Assembly: GCF_002699985.1 (NCBI RefSeq)
Contig: NZ_LKBT01000005.1
Location: forward strand, 85,339-149,338
Direction of reading: 5' to 3'
DNA from: Pseudomonas sp. ICMP 561
Lineage (GTDB): Bacteria > Pseudomonadota > Gammaproteobacteria > Pseudomonadales > Pseudomonadaceae
Length of the DNA stretch: 64,000 nt
Positions 1-9,318 of this stretch are shown piece by piece. The position numbers and the translations under genes are program-made. Below the pieces are notes generated by a model, which saw nothing but the letters and a program-made list of their open reading frames with translations, did not search any database and had not been told where the DNA came from. The stretch's first letter is position 1. Each line of letters starts with the position of its first letter.

Positions 1-320
1 TTTTCGAACTTCCGGCCAAGGCCTATCGCACGGCAACCCCAATTGCGCCTTTTTCGGGTGATTGGGAGGAGGCCGAATCAGTCTTCAAGCCCGGTACCTT
101 TTTCAAGATCGAAAACATTGAGGAGGTTGTGGGCGAGCATTTTAAATTCATCAAAGTGCGCTTGAGCGAAAGTCCAGCCGGTCGTCATCGTACCGGTGAG
201 CCTGCAGGCCGTATTTTTGATCTGCGCACGGGCGAGCCATTCAGTCGTGAGCAGTACTCGGCGAAACTCGGGCCGCAAGGGGCAGCGCTGCTGGATATGT
301 TCTTCCCGTCGGCGACCTGA
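1..320 (+). CDS. C-terminal fragment of an unidentified protein (cut by window edge)
   Basis: The reading frame is open from base 3 to the TGA at 318-320, giving about 105 C-terminal residues; the start lies outside the window. The visible part begins FELPAKAYRTATPIAPF and ends LLDMFFPSAT. The fragment has a stretch reading VFKPGTFFKIENI followed by a strand-rich segment and a basic linker. That layout is vaguely like the end of ADP-ribosyltransferase-fold toxins, but I see no diagnostic ExE motif. The gene converges on the acyl-CoA dehydrogenase with 1 bp between the stop codons and no terminator. No function is assigned. Confidence 0.6.
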   Translation, partial: FELPAKAYRTATPIAPFSGDWEEAESVFKPGTFFKIENIEEVVGEHFKFIKVRLSESPAGRHRTGEPAGRIFDLRTGEPFSREQYSAKLGPQGAALLDMFFPSAT

Positions 321-321
321 T

Positions 322-2124
322 TCAGAACCATTCATTCTGCATGGCCAGGCATAGATCATCACGCGCTTCAAGAATCGCCAGCTCGTGATGGCAGCCCGGT
401 ACCTCCCACGTCAGGAAGTACCGGGCGGCCTGCAGTTTGCCCTGATAGAAGCCCCTATCGGCCTCGCTGCCATTGGCGAGGCCTTGTTGTGCGCGAATGG
501 CCTGTTCCAGCCAGCGCCAGCCGATCACTGTATGACCGAAGACCTTGAGGTAAAGCGCCGAATTGGCCAGGGTCGTGTTCACTTTTCCCTGCGCCAGATC
601 GCCCAGCAGGCTGAGTGTCACGGCTTGCAGGCGCGCCACCAGTTGCTCCAGTGGCTGGCGCAGTTCGGTCAGTGCTTCATGTGCCCGAGCGCGTTGCGAG
701 GTTTCGGCAATCAGCCGCAATAATTGCTTGAGGCCCGTACCGCCGTTTTGCGCCAGCTTGCGGCCCAGCAGATCCAGCGACTGAATACCGTTGGTGCCTT
801 CGTGAATCGGGTTCAGGCGGTTGTCGCGGTAATACTGCTCCACCGGGTATTCCCGGGTGTAGCCATGGCCTCCCAGAATCTGAATCGCCAGTTCGTTGGC
901 TTTCAGGCAAAACTCCGACGGCCAGGCTTTGACGACCGGCGTGAGCAAGTCCAGCAACTGTTGGGCACTCTGACGCGCCTCTTCGGTTTCTCCGGTGGTG
1001 GTGTCATCGAACAGTCGCGCCGCATACAGGCCCAGATCGAACGCCCCTTCCACGTAAGCTTTTTGGGTGAGCAGCATGCGCTTGACGTCGGCGTGCTGGA
1101 TGATCGGCACCGGAGCGCTTTCCGGGCTCTTGCTGTCAGGCAGACGTCCTTGTGGCCGTTCGCGAGCGTAATCAAGCGAATACAGATAACCCGCGTAACC
1201 CAGCATGACCGCACCCATGCCCACGCCAATACGCGCCTCGTTCATCATCTGAAACATGCAGTTCAGGCCCTGATGCGGCTTGCCCACAAGGTAGCCAACG
1301 CATCGCCCGTTATCACCGAAGTTAAGGGCTGTTGAGGTGGTGCCGCGCCAGCCCATCTTGTGGAACAGCCCGGCCAGAACCACATCGTTACGCGGCCCGA
1401 GGCTGCCGTCTTCGTTGACCAGAAACTTGGGCACGATAAACAGTGAAATACCTTTCACCCCTGCAGGTGCATCCGGCAGCTTGGCGAGCACCATGTGCAC
1501 GATGTTTTCCGACAACTGATGATCGCCGCCTGAGATAAAAATCTTGTTGCCCCGCAGGCGATAGCTGCCGTCGGCGGCCGGCTCGGCACGGGTGCGAATG
1601 TCTGAAAGTGATGAGCCTGCGTGGGGCTCCGTCAAGGCCATGGTGCCGAAGAAGCGCCCTTCGATCATCGGTTGCAGGAAGCGCCTTTTCTGCTCTTCGC
1701 TGCCGAAACTTTCGATCAGGTTTGCCGCGCCCATGGTCAGGAACGGGTAAGCCGTAGAGCCTGCATTCGCAGCCTGAAAGTGAGCGAAGCAGGCTTGGGA
1801 TAAAAGCGTCGGTAACTGCATGCCGCCGTCTTCAAAGCTGCGTGCTGCATTCAGAAAGCCCGCTTCGAGAAACGCATCAACCGCAGGCTTGACCTCAGGA
1901 ATCAGAACAGCTTCGCCATTTTCATAGCGTGGCTCGTTTTCATCAGCTTTGCGGTTGTGTGGCGCGAAATACTTTTCAGCGATGGTGCGCGCCGTGCCAA
2001 TCGCGGCATCGAACGTCTCCCGATTGTGCTCGGCAAACCGCTCACGCCGGGTCAGCGCTTCGGCGTCCAGCACTTCGTAAAGCTCGAACGCCAGATTGCG
2101 GGAACTGAGCAGCGACTCGGACAT
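322..2124 (-). CDS. Acyl-CoA dehydrogenase, long DmdC/FadE5-like type
   Basis: A 600-residue flavoprotein of the acyl-CoA dehydrogenase superfamily, expected to introduce a trans-2 double bond into an acyl-CoA while passing electrons to ETF. The FAD/substrate core is recognisable from MALTEPHAGSSLSDIRT (about residues 160-180) and a GGHGYTREYPVEQYYRD block near residue 420. HEGTNGIQ follows; its Glu is the catalytic base position in the 600-residue DmdC/FadE5 branch. The extra ~130 C-terminal residues are typical of that branch. The ATG at 2124 follows an AGGGTC-type ribosome site. Substrate (fatty acyl versus methylmercaptopropionyl) cannot be read from the sequence. Confidence 0.9.
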   Translation of the reverse strand: MSESLLSSRNLAFELYEVLDAEALTRRERFAEHNRETFDAAIGTARTIAEKYFAPHNRKADENEPRYENGEAVLIPEVKPAVDAFLEAGFLNAARSFEDGGMQLPTLLSQACFAHFQAANAGSTAYPFLTMGAANLIESFGSEEQKRRFLQPMIEGRFFGTMALTEPHAGSSLSDIRTRAEPAADGSYRLRGNKIFISGGDHQLSENIVHMVLAKLPDAPAGVKGISLFIVPKFLVNEDGSLGPRNDVVLAGLFHKMGWRGTTSTALNFGDNGRCVGYLVGKPHQGLNCMFQMMNEARIGVGMGAVMLGYAGYLYSLDYARERPQGRLPDSKSPESAPVPIIQHADVKRMLLTQKAYVEGAFDLGLYAARLFDDTTTGETEEARQSAQQLLDLLTPVVKAWPSEFCLKANELAIQILGGHGYTREYPVEQYYRDNRLNPIHEGTNGIQSLDLLGRKLAQNGGTGLKQLLRLIAETSQRARAHEALTELRQPLEQLVARLQAVTLSLLGDLAQGKVNTTLANSALYLKVFGHTVIGWRWLEQAIRAQQGLANGSEADRGFYQGKLQAARYFLTWEVPGCHHELAILEARDDLCLAMQNEWF

Positions 2125-2283
2125 GACCCTGTACCTTGTTGTTGAAGTGGGTTGAGTCTAGGCGCGTGTTTTTGAGCTGCACAGGATGATTGATTTGGGT
2201 GATGGTGGGGGAAAGCAGGCGTGAGGCTGCTTGCAGGTGCTGCTCATCAAAAAAATGTAATCACCTGATCTGGAATGCTTTTC

Positions 2284-2355
2284 TGTAGGAGCTGCCGAAG
2301 GCTGCGAAGCATTTCTCCTGATACACCGCGATCGCAGCCTTCGGCAGCTCCTACA
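2284..2355. repeat. REP inverted repeat, family with core GGAGCTGCCGAAGGCTGCGA
   Basis: Two 24-nt perfectly complementary arms (2284-2307 and 2332-2355) around a 24-nt centre. The same family recurs at 3832-3903 with the centre inverted, and in decayed form at 34900-34970. It lies downstream of the DUF3077-like gene and upstream of the acyl-CoA dehydrogenase. The rest of 2125-2433 holds nothing else I can support. Confidence 0.9.
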
Positions 2356-2433
2356 AGCCCAGTGTTTGCTGCGAGACAGCGCCGTGTCAGGTAGGAGGCA
2401 ACTTGTTGCCGAGACGGCTTGTCTGGCTGGAAT

Positions 2434-2646
2434 TTATCGAGCTTCAACTCCCGCTAATGAGCGATCCAGTTCGGTCCGGGCCATGCCGATCAGGTGAACG
2501 ACGGAAAAGGCCAGGTCGCGTTTCGGGCCGTTGAGGCTGTCGCCGGATTCGTAGGCGGTGGCGGCTGCGCAACGCAGGAGTTCGGAGATGTGGAGAAGGG
2601 ATTGTTCGAGCGTGAGCTGCGGTGGAGCTGGCGTTACTGTTGTCAT
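2434..2646 (-). CDS. Small DUF3077/DUF6124-like protein
   Basis: Encodes 70 residues. The central part SLLHISELLRCAAATAYE, then a short gap and KRDLAFSVVHLIGMARTELD, follows the pattern of small helical Pseudomonas proteins grouped as DUF3077 or DUF6124. Their function is unknown. The family assignment is from memory of the pattern, not from a search. The ATG at 2646 has a GAGGA ribosome site 9 nt upstream. The gene is preceded by an unusually structured ~230-nt leader (2650-2880). A shadow frame covers the same bases but has no family resemblance. Confidence 0.7.
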   Translation of the reverse strand: MTTVTPAPPQLTLEQSLLHISELLRCAAATAYESGDSLNGPKRDLAFSVVHLIGMARTELDRSLAGVEAR

Positions 2647-2649
2647 CGT

Positions 2650-2880
2650 AAGTGTTCCTCATTGGTCCACCGGACAATCGCTGCTAAACGATTGAGGGTG
2701 GCGGCTTTGTCGCGGGTTAGCAGACCGGGAAACACTTACCAAAACCGGCGCACTCGAAAGTGCCCCACGCAAAGCCGCCATAGCGTCGTATCTTGCGTGG
2801 TAAGCGTTCATCAGGCTGCTAAACCCGATCACTGATGAGCAGTGACCGACGCAGCCTAGAGAGGCAAGAACACCCACGCA
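2650..2880 (-). ncRNA. Candidate structured leader RNA upstream of the DUF3077-like gene
   Basis: Read on the minus strand, this leader has several self-complementary elements. There is a 6-bp stem with a 5-nt loop (2829-2845) and an 8-bp stem CCACGCAA/TTGCGTGG (2765-2772 with 2793-2800). There is also a hairpin GGCACT-TTCG-AGTGC (2747-2764) closed by a UUCG tetraloop. The core TTAGCAG occurs three times (complement at 2681-2690, 2714-2726, 2812-2827), in both orientations. A 72-codon frame also crosses it (2659-2877) and might be a small upstream gene. The RNA role is inference. Confidence 0.4.
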
Positions 2881-2935
2881 ACGGGGTCAGGAGTCTCTAG
2901 GAAGTTTCACGCAGAAGAAAGGGACAAGCCTGTCG

Positions 2936-2961
2936 GAAACGCCCAATTTTCAGGGCGTTTC
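2936..2961. other. Isolated 9-bp stem hairpin
   Basis: Perfect arms GAAACGCCC and GGGCGTTTC around an 8-nt loop. No T-run follows on either strand, so it is not a standard terminator. It sits in the 769-bp stretch 2647-3415, which otherwise holds only the structured leader and AT-rich sequence running into the gene at 3416. Confidence 0.4.
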
Positions 2962-3415
2962 GTTAGCGAAAGTAACCGGGTTGCTGTCGGATATTCCCGC
3001 ATTCCACCCACATGCCGTCGTGGGACCGGCTTCAGTCCGGCGCAGTCGCAGATGTCAGGGTGTCAGAGGAATTGCCTTCCATGCTAAAGCCAGTGTCCCG
3101 TCGATGTATGGAAAAAGAGAGGCAGGTGCAAGAAACGCCGTTCTTGGAGCTTCTAAAGGGCGTAAGTAACCTGAAATAAATCGTGGCTTTTGTTAACCGG
3201 TATTTTTATTGATGGTGAGCGACTAGTCTTCTGAGCCATAGATTAGTTTGGCATCAGTTAAGTAGCTAATTCTTCTAAATGATGGCTAGCTGGTTGTTAT
3301 CTAAGAGGTTTATGTCTGAAAGTCGGGCTTGCCTGTTTTTTGCACATTAAGGCTTCCTAAGTTATGCTCAAGATGCGTTCGGATAATCCAGCGTGAACGT
3401 TACAGGAGTTTGATC

Positions 3416-3724
3416 ATGGCAAGTATTGGAGATATAAAAAAGGCACGAACCTATGATATTGATCCGCCGGGGCTGGAGTTTCCTTCCTCGGGAGGAGTCA
3501 CGTTGGTGATTAACTACCCTTATCCTGACGATGTGGGAATATATATTAGAGGTTTTTTTAGCCCGGAGTTTACTAAATTCATTAGAAGTCCGGTTTTTCC
3601 GCTGAGAGAACCCATACCTCAGAATCTACTTGATGCAAACGCCGGGTCGTTATTGCAATTTCAGTACTCAATCACCAGTACCGATTCTTATTTCCTATCG
3701 GGGCTGACTTATATGCAGACCTGA
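3416..3724 (+). CDS. One-domain Ig-like protein, function unknown
   Basis: Encodes 102 residues from the ATG at 3416, chosen because an AGGAG ribosome site lies 8 nt upstream; the frame stays open further upstream without such a site. The pattern VTLVINYPYPDDVGIYIRG, then LREPIPQNLLDANAGSLLQF and QYSIT, matches the strand order of the ~95-residue Ig-like repeat that fills the proteins at 37.7-58.9 kb (V.V.Y...V..RW.G...F.IP...G..V.V.YSV). It has no signal peptide. It therefore looks like a stray single-domain relative of the distant island; role unknown. Confidence 0.65.
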   Translation: MASIGDIKKARTYDIDPPGLEFPSSGGVTLVINYPYPDDVGIYIRGFFSPEFTKFIRSPVFPLREPIPQNLLDANAGSLLQFQYSITSTDSYFLSGLTYMQT

Positions 3725-3831
3725 TTCGTCCTGTAACTGGACTGTGTGAATCGTCTGTTGTGTAGTTTTCCGATCTATAGGAGATTGCTTTGTGGCCTGA
3801 CACAGCGCTGTCGCGAAGCAAACATTGGACC

Positions 3832-3903
3832 TGTAGGAGCTGCCGAAGGCTGCGATCGCGGTGTATCAAAAGAAATGCTTCGCAGCCTTCGGCAGCTCCT
3901 ACA
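3832..3903. repeat. REP inverted repeat, same family as 2284-2355
   Basis: Arms identical to those of the repeat at 2284, but the central segment (TCGCGGTGTATCA) is in the opposite orientation. It lies between the convergent genes ending at 3724 and 3943. Confidence 0.9.
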
Positions 3904-3942
3904 CAAAATGCATTTCAATCCATTAAAGCTATCTGTCAGGTC

Positions 3943-5094
3943 TTACGCCAGCAACCTCAACAGCGTAGTGGTCGACCCGGATGTTCCGCCAATAAGTATC
4001 TTGCCGTCAGGCTGAACCATCACGGCTTTCACGAAACCGATCTGTTCATTGGTAAACGTGATTGAGCCTGTCCCTTCGTTGCCGAATTCGATGTCCATCA
4101 AGCCATCAGGTAGGTAGCGAGTCAGCTGGTTGCCAGTCATCACACCGCGATTAGCCACCAGGATTCTGCCACCTGCCTGCAGTGTCATGTCTTCGCCGAC
4201 TTCGCCTGGGATGCTCAAGGGTTCGCCGCGATTGAATGTAGTGTCGATTCGCCCGGTGGCGGTCAGGCGAATCATGTGGCTGCCTGCGCCGAGATCGGAG
4301 CCGGAGCTGTTGATCAGCGCAAGAACTTTGCCATCAGAGAGGGCGATTACTCTGCGACACGCGTTGTAACGGGCATCCACCATCCGGACTTTGTACACAC
4401 CGCCGTCGGCAAATCCTTGATCCAGTTCGCCTGTACGGGTCATACGCAGAATGTAGCCATCATTGCCTACTTCCCCGGCCAGATAAAATGAGTCATCACT
4501 ACCGCGCGCCATGTGCAAGGTAGATACATAACTATTGCCGGTGAGGAAAGTTGCTTTACCGCCAATGCCGAAATAGGGTTCTTCTGTCTCGTAATTACGG
4601 CAATAAATCACGCCGCCGTTACGGTCGGAGCTGGCCAACAAGACGGCTTCATCCATCCCGAGTAATCGTGGAGTGGAATATTGCGGACCTTCGGCAAGAT
4701 CCATGATGTACATGAGTCGCCCTTCGTGATCATACCGGAGGAGCGGAAGTTGTTGGGACGCTGATCCGGTGATGAAGAACGATCCATCGTTCAGCCTGGC
4801 GAAACCGCTGGCGCTCTGTGCCAGGATGCTGGGTGGCGCGATGGTCAGGCCGTCCTGTCTGTCCCCGAAGCGGGTGTCGAAGGTACCGTTGAGGTAGAGG
4901 GAGGCAACGCCCGGAATGGACAAGTTCGGTGTTTCGCGTTCGTAGGCCCCGTAGATCATTAAACGCAGGCCGGACGCATCCGTAGCCAGGTTCGACAAGT
5001 CATTACGGAAGTTGCCAGGCGGACGGACGTCAAGTTTGCCATTGACACCAAAGGCAGGATCAAACTCAATTCTTTGATTTTGTAAGATAGTCAT
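3943..5094 (-). CDS. Delta-60 repeat (beta-propeller-like) protein
   Basis: Encodes 383 residues made of degenerate ~50-60-residue units. The clearest is near the C terminus, AVMVQPDGKILIGGTSG, preceded by the repeated DP-x-FG or D-x-FG linker (DPAFGVNGKL, DTRFGDRQDG, DQGFADGGVY, DTTFNRGEPL, DIEFGNEGTG). These are hallmarks of delta-60 repeats, which form propeller-like folds in large extracellular proteins. There is no signal peptide and no transmembrane segment. Five linkers are visible, so a small complete propeller is plausible. The gene is isolated, with a 270-bp AT-rich spacer upstream that should hold its promoter. Function unknown. Confidence 0.8.
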   Translation of the reverse strand: MTILQNQRIEFDPAFGVNGKLDVRPPGNFRNDLSNLATDASGLRLMIYGAYERETPNLSIPGVASLYLNGTFDTRFGDRQDGLTIAPPSILAQSASGFARLNDGSFFITGSASQQLPLLRYDHEGRLMYIMDLAEGPQYSTPRLLGMDEAVLLASSDRNGGVIYCRNYETEEPYFGIGGKATFLTGNSYVSTLHMARGSDDSFYLAGEVGNDGYILRMTRTGELDQGFADGGVYKVRMVDARYNACRRVIALSDGKVLALINSSGSDLGAGSHMIRLTATGRIDTTFNRGEPLSIPGEVGEDMTLQAGGRILVANRGVMTGNQLTRYLPDGLMDIEFGNEGTGSITFTNEQIGFVKAVMVQPDGKILIGGTSGSTTTLLRLLA

Positions 5095-5320
5095 TCTCTA
5101 AACTCTAATTGCGTTAATTATATAGTTTTCGAAAGATTAAATAATCAGTCGATAGAGGCGTTTAATCACAGAGTATTAGAGAGTGCAATGAATTTTTTTA
5201 GTGTCGCATTGCAGGCGTATGGGTGAGGTATATAGTGCTATTATTCTGCATGGTTTAAATCTATTTCTATAGCGAATCAATAAGTGGCTTAGTTGTCAAT
5301 GTTTTAAAGTTTTGGCAATA

Positions 5321-5342
5321 AAAAAGAGAGCCGAAGCTCTCT
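5321..5342 (-). terminator. Rho-independent terminator of putA
   Basis: Minus-strand stem AGAGAGC and GCTCTCT closed by a TTCG tetraloop and followed by a T-run, 22 nt after the putA stop. Confidence 0.85.
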
Positions 5343-5364
5343 CTTTTAATTGCCAGTCAGCCCA

Positions 5365-8300
5365 TCAACCGATGGTCATCAAGCTCGCATTGCCACCCGC
5401 AGCTGCGGTATTGACGCTCAGTGCGCGTTCAATCACCAGACGCTCCAGTGCAACGTTGGTTTCGCCATGGGACAAGCCGTTGACACCGACGATTGCACCC
5501 GGACGCTGGGCCACTTGCTCGCAAACAGCGCGCAGTTGATCCGAGTCGCCGTGGTGCAGAACGGCCTCGATCAGCACCTCGTCTTTCGTCCAGTCAGCTA
5601 CCAGCTTGATACGCGCCTGTACTTCTTTCGGCAGGCGGGCACGCAGTGGTTTGCTCAACGCGTTGTCCGGCCAGATCGCACTGCTGCCAACCGCCAGAAC
5701 CGCGGCCAGTTGAATCAGCAGGTCGCTTTCCGCTTCAGCAAGGCACAGCACGTGTTCGCGCGGCAGGATGCTGTAGCTGTTGCGCTCGCCAGTCGGGCCT
5801 GCCAGCAGACGAGTGATACCGCTTTGTGATTGCAATGCGAACTGGCTGCACAGCTGATCCAGCTCAGGTTGCTGGTTGCTGGTTGCCCAGGTTTTCAGTG
5901 CCTGCAAAGGCTTGCTCAACGCTTCGCGCATCCGGGTATCCGGTGTCGCCAGCGCATCGCCACGCACGAACGATTGCTCGATGGCGTCGACGGGACGGGT
6001 GGAGAGCAGGCGATACAGATACAGCGGACCACCAGCTTTGGGGCCTGTGCCCGACAGACCTTCGCCACCGAACGGTTGCACACCTACCACGGCACCGACG
6101 ATGTTGCGGTTAACGTAAACGTTGCCCGCGTTGACGTTGTCGATGACTTTGGCAATCGTCTCATCGATGCGCGTGTGTACGCCGAGCGTCAGGCCGTAAC
6201 CGGAGGCGTTGATCTGGCCGATCAGCGTGTCCAGTTCCTTGCGCTTGTAGCGAACCACGTGCAGCACCGGGCCGAAGATTTCACGTTGCAGTTCGTCAAA
6301 GCTTTCCAGCTCGATCAGTGTCGGCATCACGTAGGTGCCGCGCTTGATTTCTTCGCCGTCGGCGATTGCAACCTGGTAGACCGTACGGCCTTTGTCGCGC
6401 ATGCCCTGAATGTGTTTGTCGATACCCGCCTTGGCTTCAGCATCGATCACCGGGCCGATGTCTACAGACAAACGTTCCGGGTTGCCGAGGCGGCATTCAG
6501 CCATGGCACCTTTGAGCATTTCGATGACGCGGTCGGCAGAGTCTTCCTGCAGGCACAGCACGCGCAGGGCCGAGCAACGCTGACCGGCGCTGTCGAACGC
6601 GGAAGATACTACGTCGATAACCACTTGCTCGGTGAGCGCCGAGGAATCGACGATCATGGCGTTCTGGCCACCGGTTTCCGCGATCAACGGGATCGGGCGA
6701 CCTTGAGCGTCAAGGCGACCGGCAATGTTGCGTTGCAACAGACGAGCAACTTCAGTGGAGCCGGTGAACATCACGCCTTTGACTCGCTCATCACCCACCA
6801 GTCGCGCACCCACCGTTTCACCGCGTCCCGGCAGCAATTGCAGCACACCTTCAGGGATGCCCGCTTCGAGCAGAATACGAACAGCTTGTGCGGCAATCAG
6901 TGGCGTTTGTTCAGCCGGTTTGGCCAGCACCGGATTACCGGCGGCGAGGGCAGCGGCGACTTGACCGCTGAAGATCGCCAGCGGGAAGTTCCACGGGCTG
7001 ATGCAGACCACCGGGCCCAGCGGACGGTGCGCGTCATTGCTGAAATCATTGCGCGCCTGCACCGCGTAGTAGCGCAGGAAGTCCACCGCTTCGCGGACTT
7101 CAGCGATAGCGTTGGCGAAGGTCTTGCCCGCTTCGCGAGCCAGCAGCCCCATCAGCGGCTGAATCTCGGCTTCCATCAGGTCGGCGGCACGCTCCAGGAT
7201 AGCCGCGCGTTCGGCCGGCGGAGTGGCTTGCCAGATCGGACCGGAGCTCAGGGCGCAGAGCAGGGCATTGTCGACATCTTCCAGGCTGGCCTCATGCATA
7301 TGGCCGACGACGTCACGCAGATCAGAGGGGTTGAGCAGCGGGGTAGCAGCGCCTTCACTGGCTGGGCATCCGAGCATTGGCACGGCCTTCCAGTCGTTAT
7401 GAGCAGTAGCCAGCAGAGCGGAAGACAACGAGCCCAGACGATGTTCGTTCGCCAGGTCAATACCGCTGGAGTTGGCGCGCTCGGCACCATACAGATCACG
7501 CGGCAATGGAATACGCGGGTGTGGCAGGCCGAAGCCGCCTTCCTGAGTCGCCATGCGCTCGATGCTGGCCACTGGATCAGCCACCAGTTCCTGAATGGAA
7601 ATCGACTGATCGGCAATCCGGTTAACGAACGAAGTGTTCGCCCCGTTTTCCAGCAGGCGACGCACCAGATAGGCCAGCAGTGTTTCGTGGGTGCCTACCG
7701 GCGCATATACGCGGCACGGTCGGTTAAGCTTGCCATCGGCGACCTTGCCCACGACTTGCTCGTAAAGCGGTTCGCCCATGCCGTGCAGGCACTGGAATTC
7801 GTACTGGCCGGGGTAATAGTTCTGACCGGCGATGTGGTAAATGGCCGACAGGGTGTGAGCGTTGTGCGTTGCGAATTGCGGGTAGATGACTTCCGGCACC
7901 GACAGCAGTTTGCGTGCACAAGCGATGTAGGAAACGTCGGTGTACACCTTGCGGGTATAGACCGGATAACCTTCCAGACCTTCGACCTGGGCGCGCTTGA
8001 TTTCGCTGTCCCAGTACGCGCCTTTCACCAGGCGAATCATCAGGCGGTGGCGGCTGCGGCGGGCCAGATCAATCACGTAGTCGATCACATACGGGCAGCG
8101 CTTCTGGTAAGCCTGGATCACAAAGCCGATGCCGTTCCAGCCGGTCAGTTGCGGCTCGAAGCACAGGCGCTCAAGCAGATCCAGTGACAGCTCAAGACGG
8201 TCGGCTTCTTCGGCGTCGATGTTCAGGCCGATATCGTATTGCTTGGCCAGCAGGGTCAGCGACAGCAGGCGCGGGTACAGCTCTTCCATCACGCGTTCGT

Positions 8301-9318
8301 ACTGGGCGCGGCTGTAACGTGGATGCAGCGCCGACAGCTTGATCGAGATGCCCGGACCTTCGTAGATACCACGGCCATGGGACGCCTTGCCGATGGAGTG
8401 GATCGCCTGCTCGTAGGAGGCCAGGTATTTCTGTGCGTCGTGCTCGGTCAGTGCGGCTTCGCCGAGCATGTCGTAGGAGTAACGGAAGCCTTTGGCTTCA
8501 AAGCGGCTGGCGTTGGCCAGCGCTTCGCCGATGGTTTCACCGGTGACGAACTGCTCGCCCATCAAGCGCATAGCCATGTCCACACCCTTGCGGATCATGG
8601 GCTCGCCGCTCTTGCCGATGATACGGCTCAGGGAAGAGGTCAGCCCGGCTTCGTTGTGGGTCGACACCAGCTTGCCGGTCAGCAGCAAACCCCAGGTCGC
8701 AGCGTTAACGAACAGCGAAGGACTGTTACCCAGGTGCGGATGCCAGTTGCCGGTGCTGATCTTGTCGCGGATCAATGCGTCGCGCGTGCCTTTGTCCGGG
8801 ATGCGCAGCAGCGCTTCGGCCAGGCACATCAGTGCCACGCCTTCCTGAGACGACAGCGAAAATTCCTGCAGCAGGCCCTGAACGATTCCCGCGCGACCGC
8901 CAGCGCTTTTCTGATTGCGCAGTTTCTCGGCAATGGTCGCGGCGAGCTTGTTGGTCACTTCTGCCATGGCTACAGGCAGGCGTGCCTGTTCAATGAGCAT
9001 CGGCACCACCTCCGGTTCAGGACGGCGGTAAGCGGCGGTGATTGCAGCGCGGAGTACCGATTGCGGCAGGATGCTTTCAGCGAACTCAAGGAAGCACTGG
9101 TGAGTGGTGTCCACCGGCAATTCGCCATGGTCATCGCCGTCTTTGCTGGCTGAGCCATTGAGTTCGGAGAGGGTTGCGCCACCTTCGAGCTTTTCCAGGT
9201 AATTGAAAATCGCCTGTTTGATGAGCCAGTGCGGAGTCCGGTCAATGGACTGAGCGGCTGCTTTCAATCGCTCGCGGGTCGGGTCGTCAAGTTTGACACC
9301 CAGGGTGGTGGTCGCCAT
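5365..9318 (-). CDS. putA: Trifunctional PutA: proline dehydrogenase, P5C dehydrogenase and transcriptional repressor
   Basis: Encodes 1317 residues, the usual length for the trifunctional type. Residues 1-47 form the ribbon-helix-helix DNA-binding domain (MATTTLGVKLDDPTRERLK). The FAD-dependent proline dehydrogenase barrel covers about 190-560 (INIDAEEADRLELS-like block, RLVKGAYWDSEIKRAQ, QFATHNAHT). The aldehyde dehydrogenase half runs from about 640 to 1120, with Glu in IAETGGQNAMIVDSS and catalytic Cys in DSAGQRCSALRV. A C-terminal lid-like segment follows. It oxidises proline to glutamate at the inner membrane and, when reduced FAD is absent, represses putA and putP. ATG 9318 follows a GAGGA site; five GTTGCA cores lie upstream. 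Confidence 0.97.
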   Translation of the reverse strand: MATTTLGVKLDDPTRERLKAAAQSIDRTPHWLIKQAIFNYLEKLEGGATLSELNGSASKDGDDHGELPVDTTHQCFLEFAESILPQSVLRAAITAAYRRPEPEVVPMLIEQARLPVAMAEVTNKLAATIAEKLRNQKSAGGRAGIVQGLLQEFSLSSQEGVALMCLAEALLRIPDKGTRDALIRDKISTGNWHPHLGNSPSLFVNAATWGLLLTGKLVSTHNEAGLTSSLSRIIGKSGEPMIRKGVDMAMRLMGEQFVTGETIGEALANASRFEAKGFRYSYDMLGEAALTEHDAQKYLASYEQAIHSIGKASHGRGIYEGPGISIKLSALHPRYSRAQYERVMEELYPRLLSLTLLAKQYDIGLNIDAEEADRLELSLDLLERLCFEPQLTGWNGIGFVIQAYQKRCPYVIDYVIDLARRSRHRLMIRLVKGAYWDSEIKRAQVEGLEGYPVYTRKVYTDVSYIACARKLLSVPEVIYPQFATHNAHTLSAIYHIAGQNYYPGQYEFQCLHGMGEPLYEQVVGKVADGKLNRPCRVYAPVGTHETLLAYLVRRLLENGANTSFVNRIADQSISIQELVADPVASIERMATQEGGFGLPHPRIPLPRDLYGAERANSSGIDLANEHRLGSLSSALLATAHNDWKAVPMLGCPASEGAATPLLNPSDLRDVVGHMHEASLEDVDNALLCALSSGPIWQATPPAERAAILERAADLMEAEIQPLMGLLAREAGKTFANAIAEVREAVDFLRYYAVQARNDFSNDAHRPLGPVVCISPWNFPLAIFSGQVAAALAAGNPVLAKPAEQTPLIAAQAVRILLEAGIPEGVLQLLPGRGETVGARLVGDERVKGVMFTGSTEVARLLQRNIAGRLDAQGRPIPLIAETGGQNAMIVDSSALTEQVVIDVVSSAFDSAGQRCSALRVLCLQEDSADRVIEMLKGAMAECRLGNPERLSVDIGPVIDAEAKAGIDKHIQGMRDKGRTVYQVAIADGEEIKRGTYVMPTLIELESFDELQREIFGPVLHVVRYKRKELDTLIGQINASGYGLTLGVHTRIDETIAKVIDNVNAGNVYVNRNIVGAVVGVQPFGGEGLSGTGPKAGGPLYLYRLLSTRPVDAIEQSFVRGDALATPDTRMREALSKPLQALKTWATSNQQPELDQLCSQFALQSQSGITRLLAGPTGERNSYSILPREHVLCLAEAESDLLIQLAAVLAVGSSAIWPDNALSKPLRARLPKEVQARIKLVADWTKDEVLIEAVLHHGDSDQLRAVCEQVAQRPGAIVGVNGLSHGETNVALERLVIERALSVNTAAAGGNASLMTIG

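Noticed and set aside
2659..2877. 72-codon frame covering the structured leader
   Set aside because: It might be a small upstream gene, but the base-pairing structure is the stronger signal; kept only as an alternative.
2981..3169. 62-codon frame in the spacer before 3416
   Set aside because: No ribosome site and unlikely composition.
5830..8187. Long open frame (785 codons) on the plus strand opposite putA
   Set aside because: Antisense to a clear gene; caused by high-GC codon use and without family signatures.
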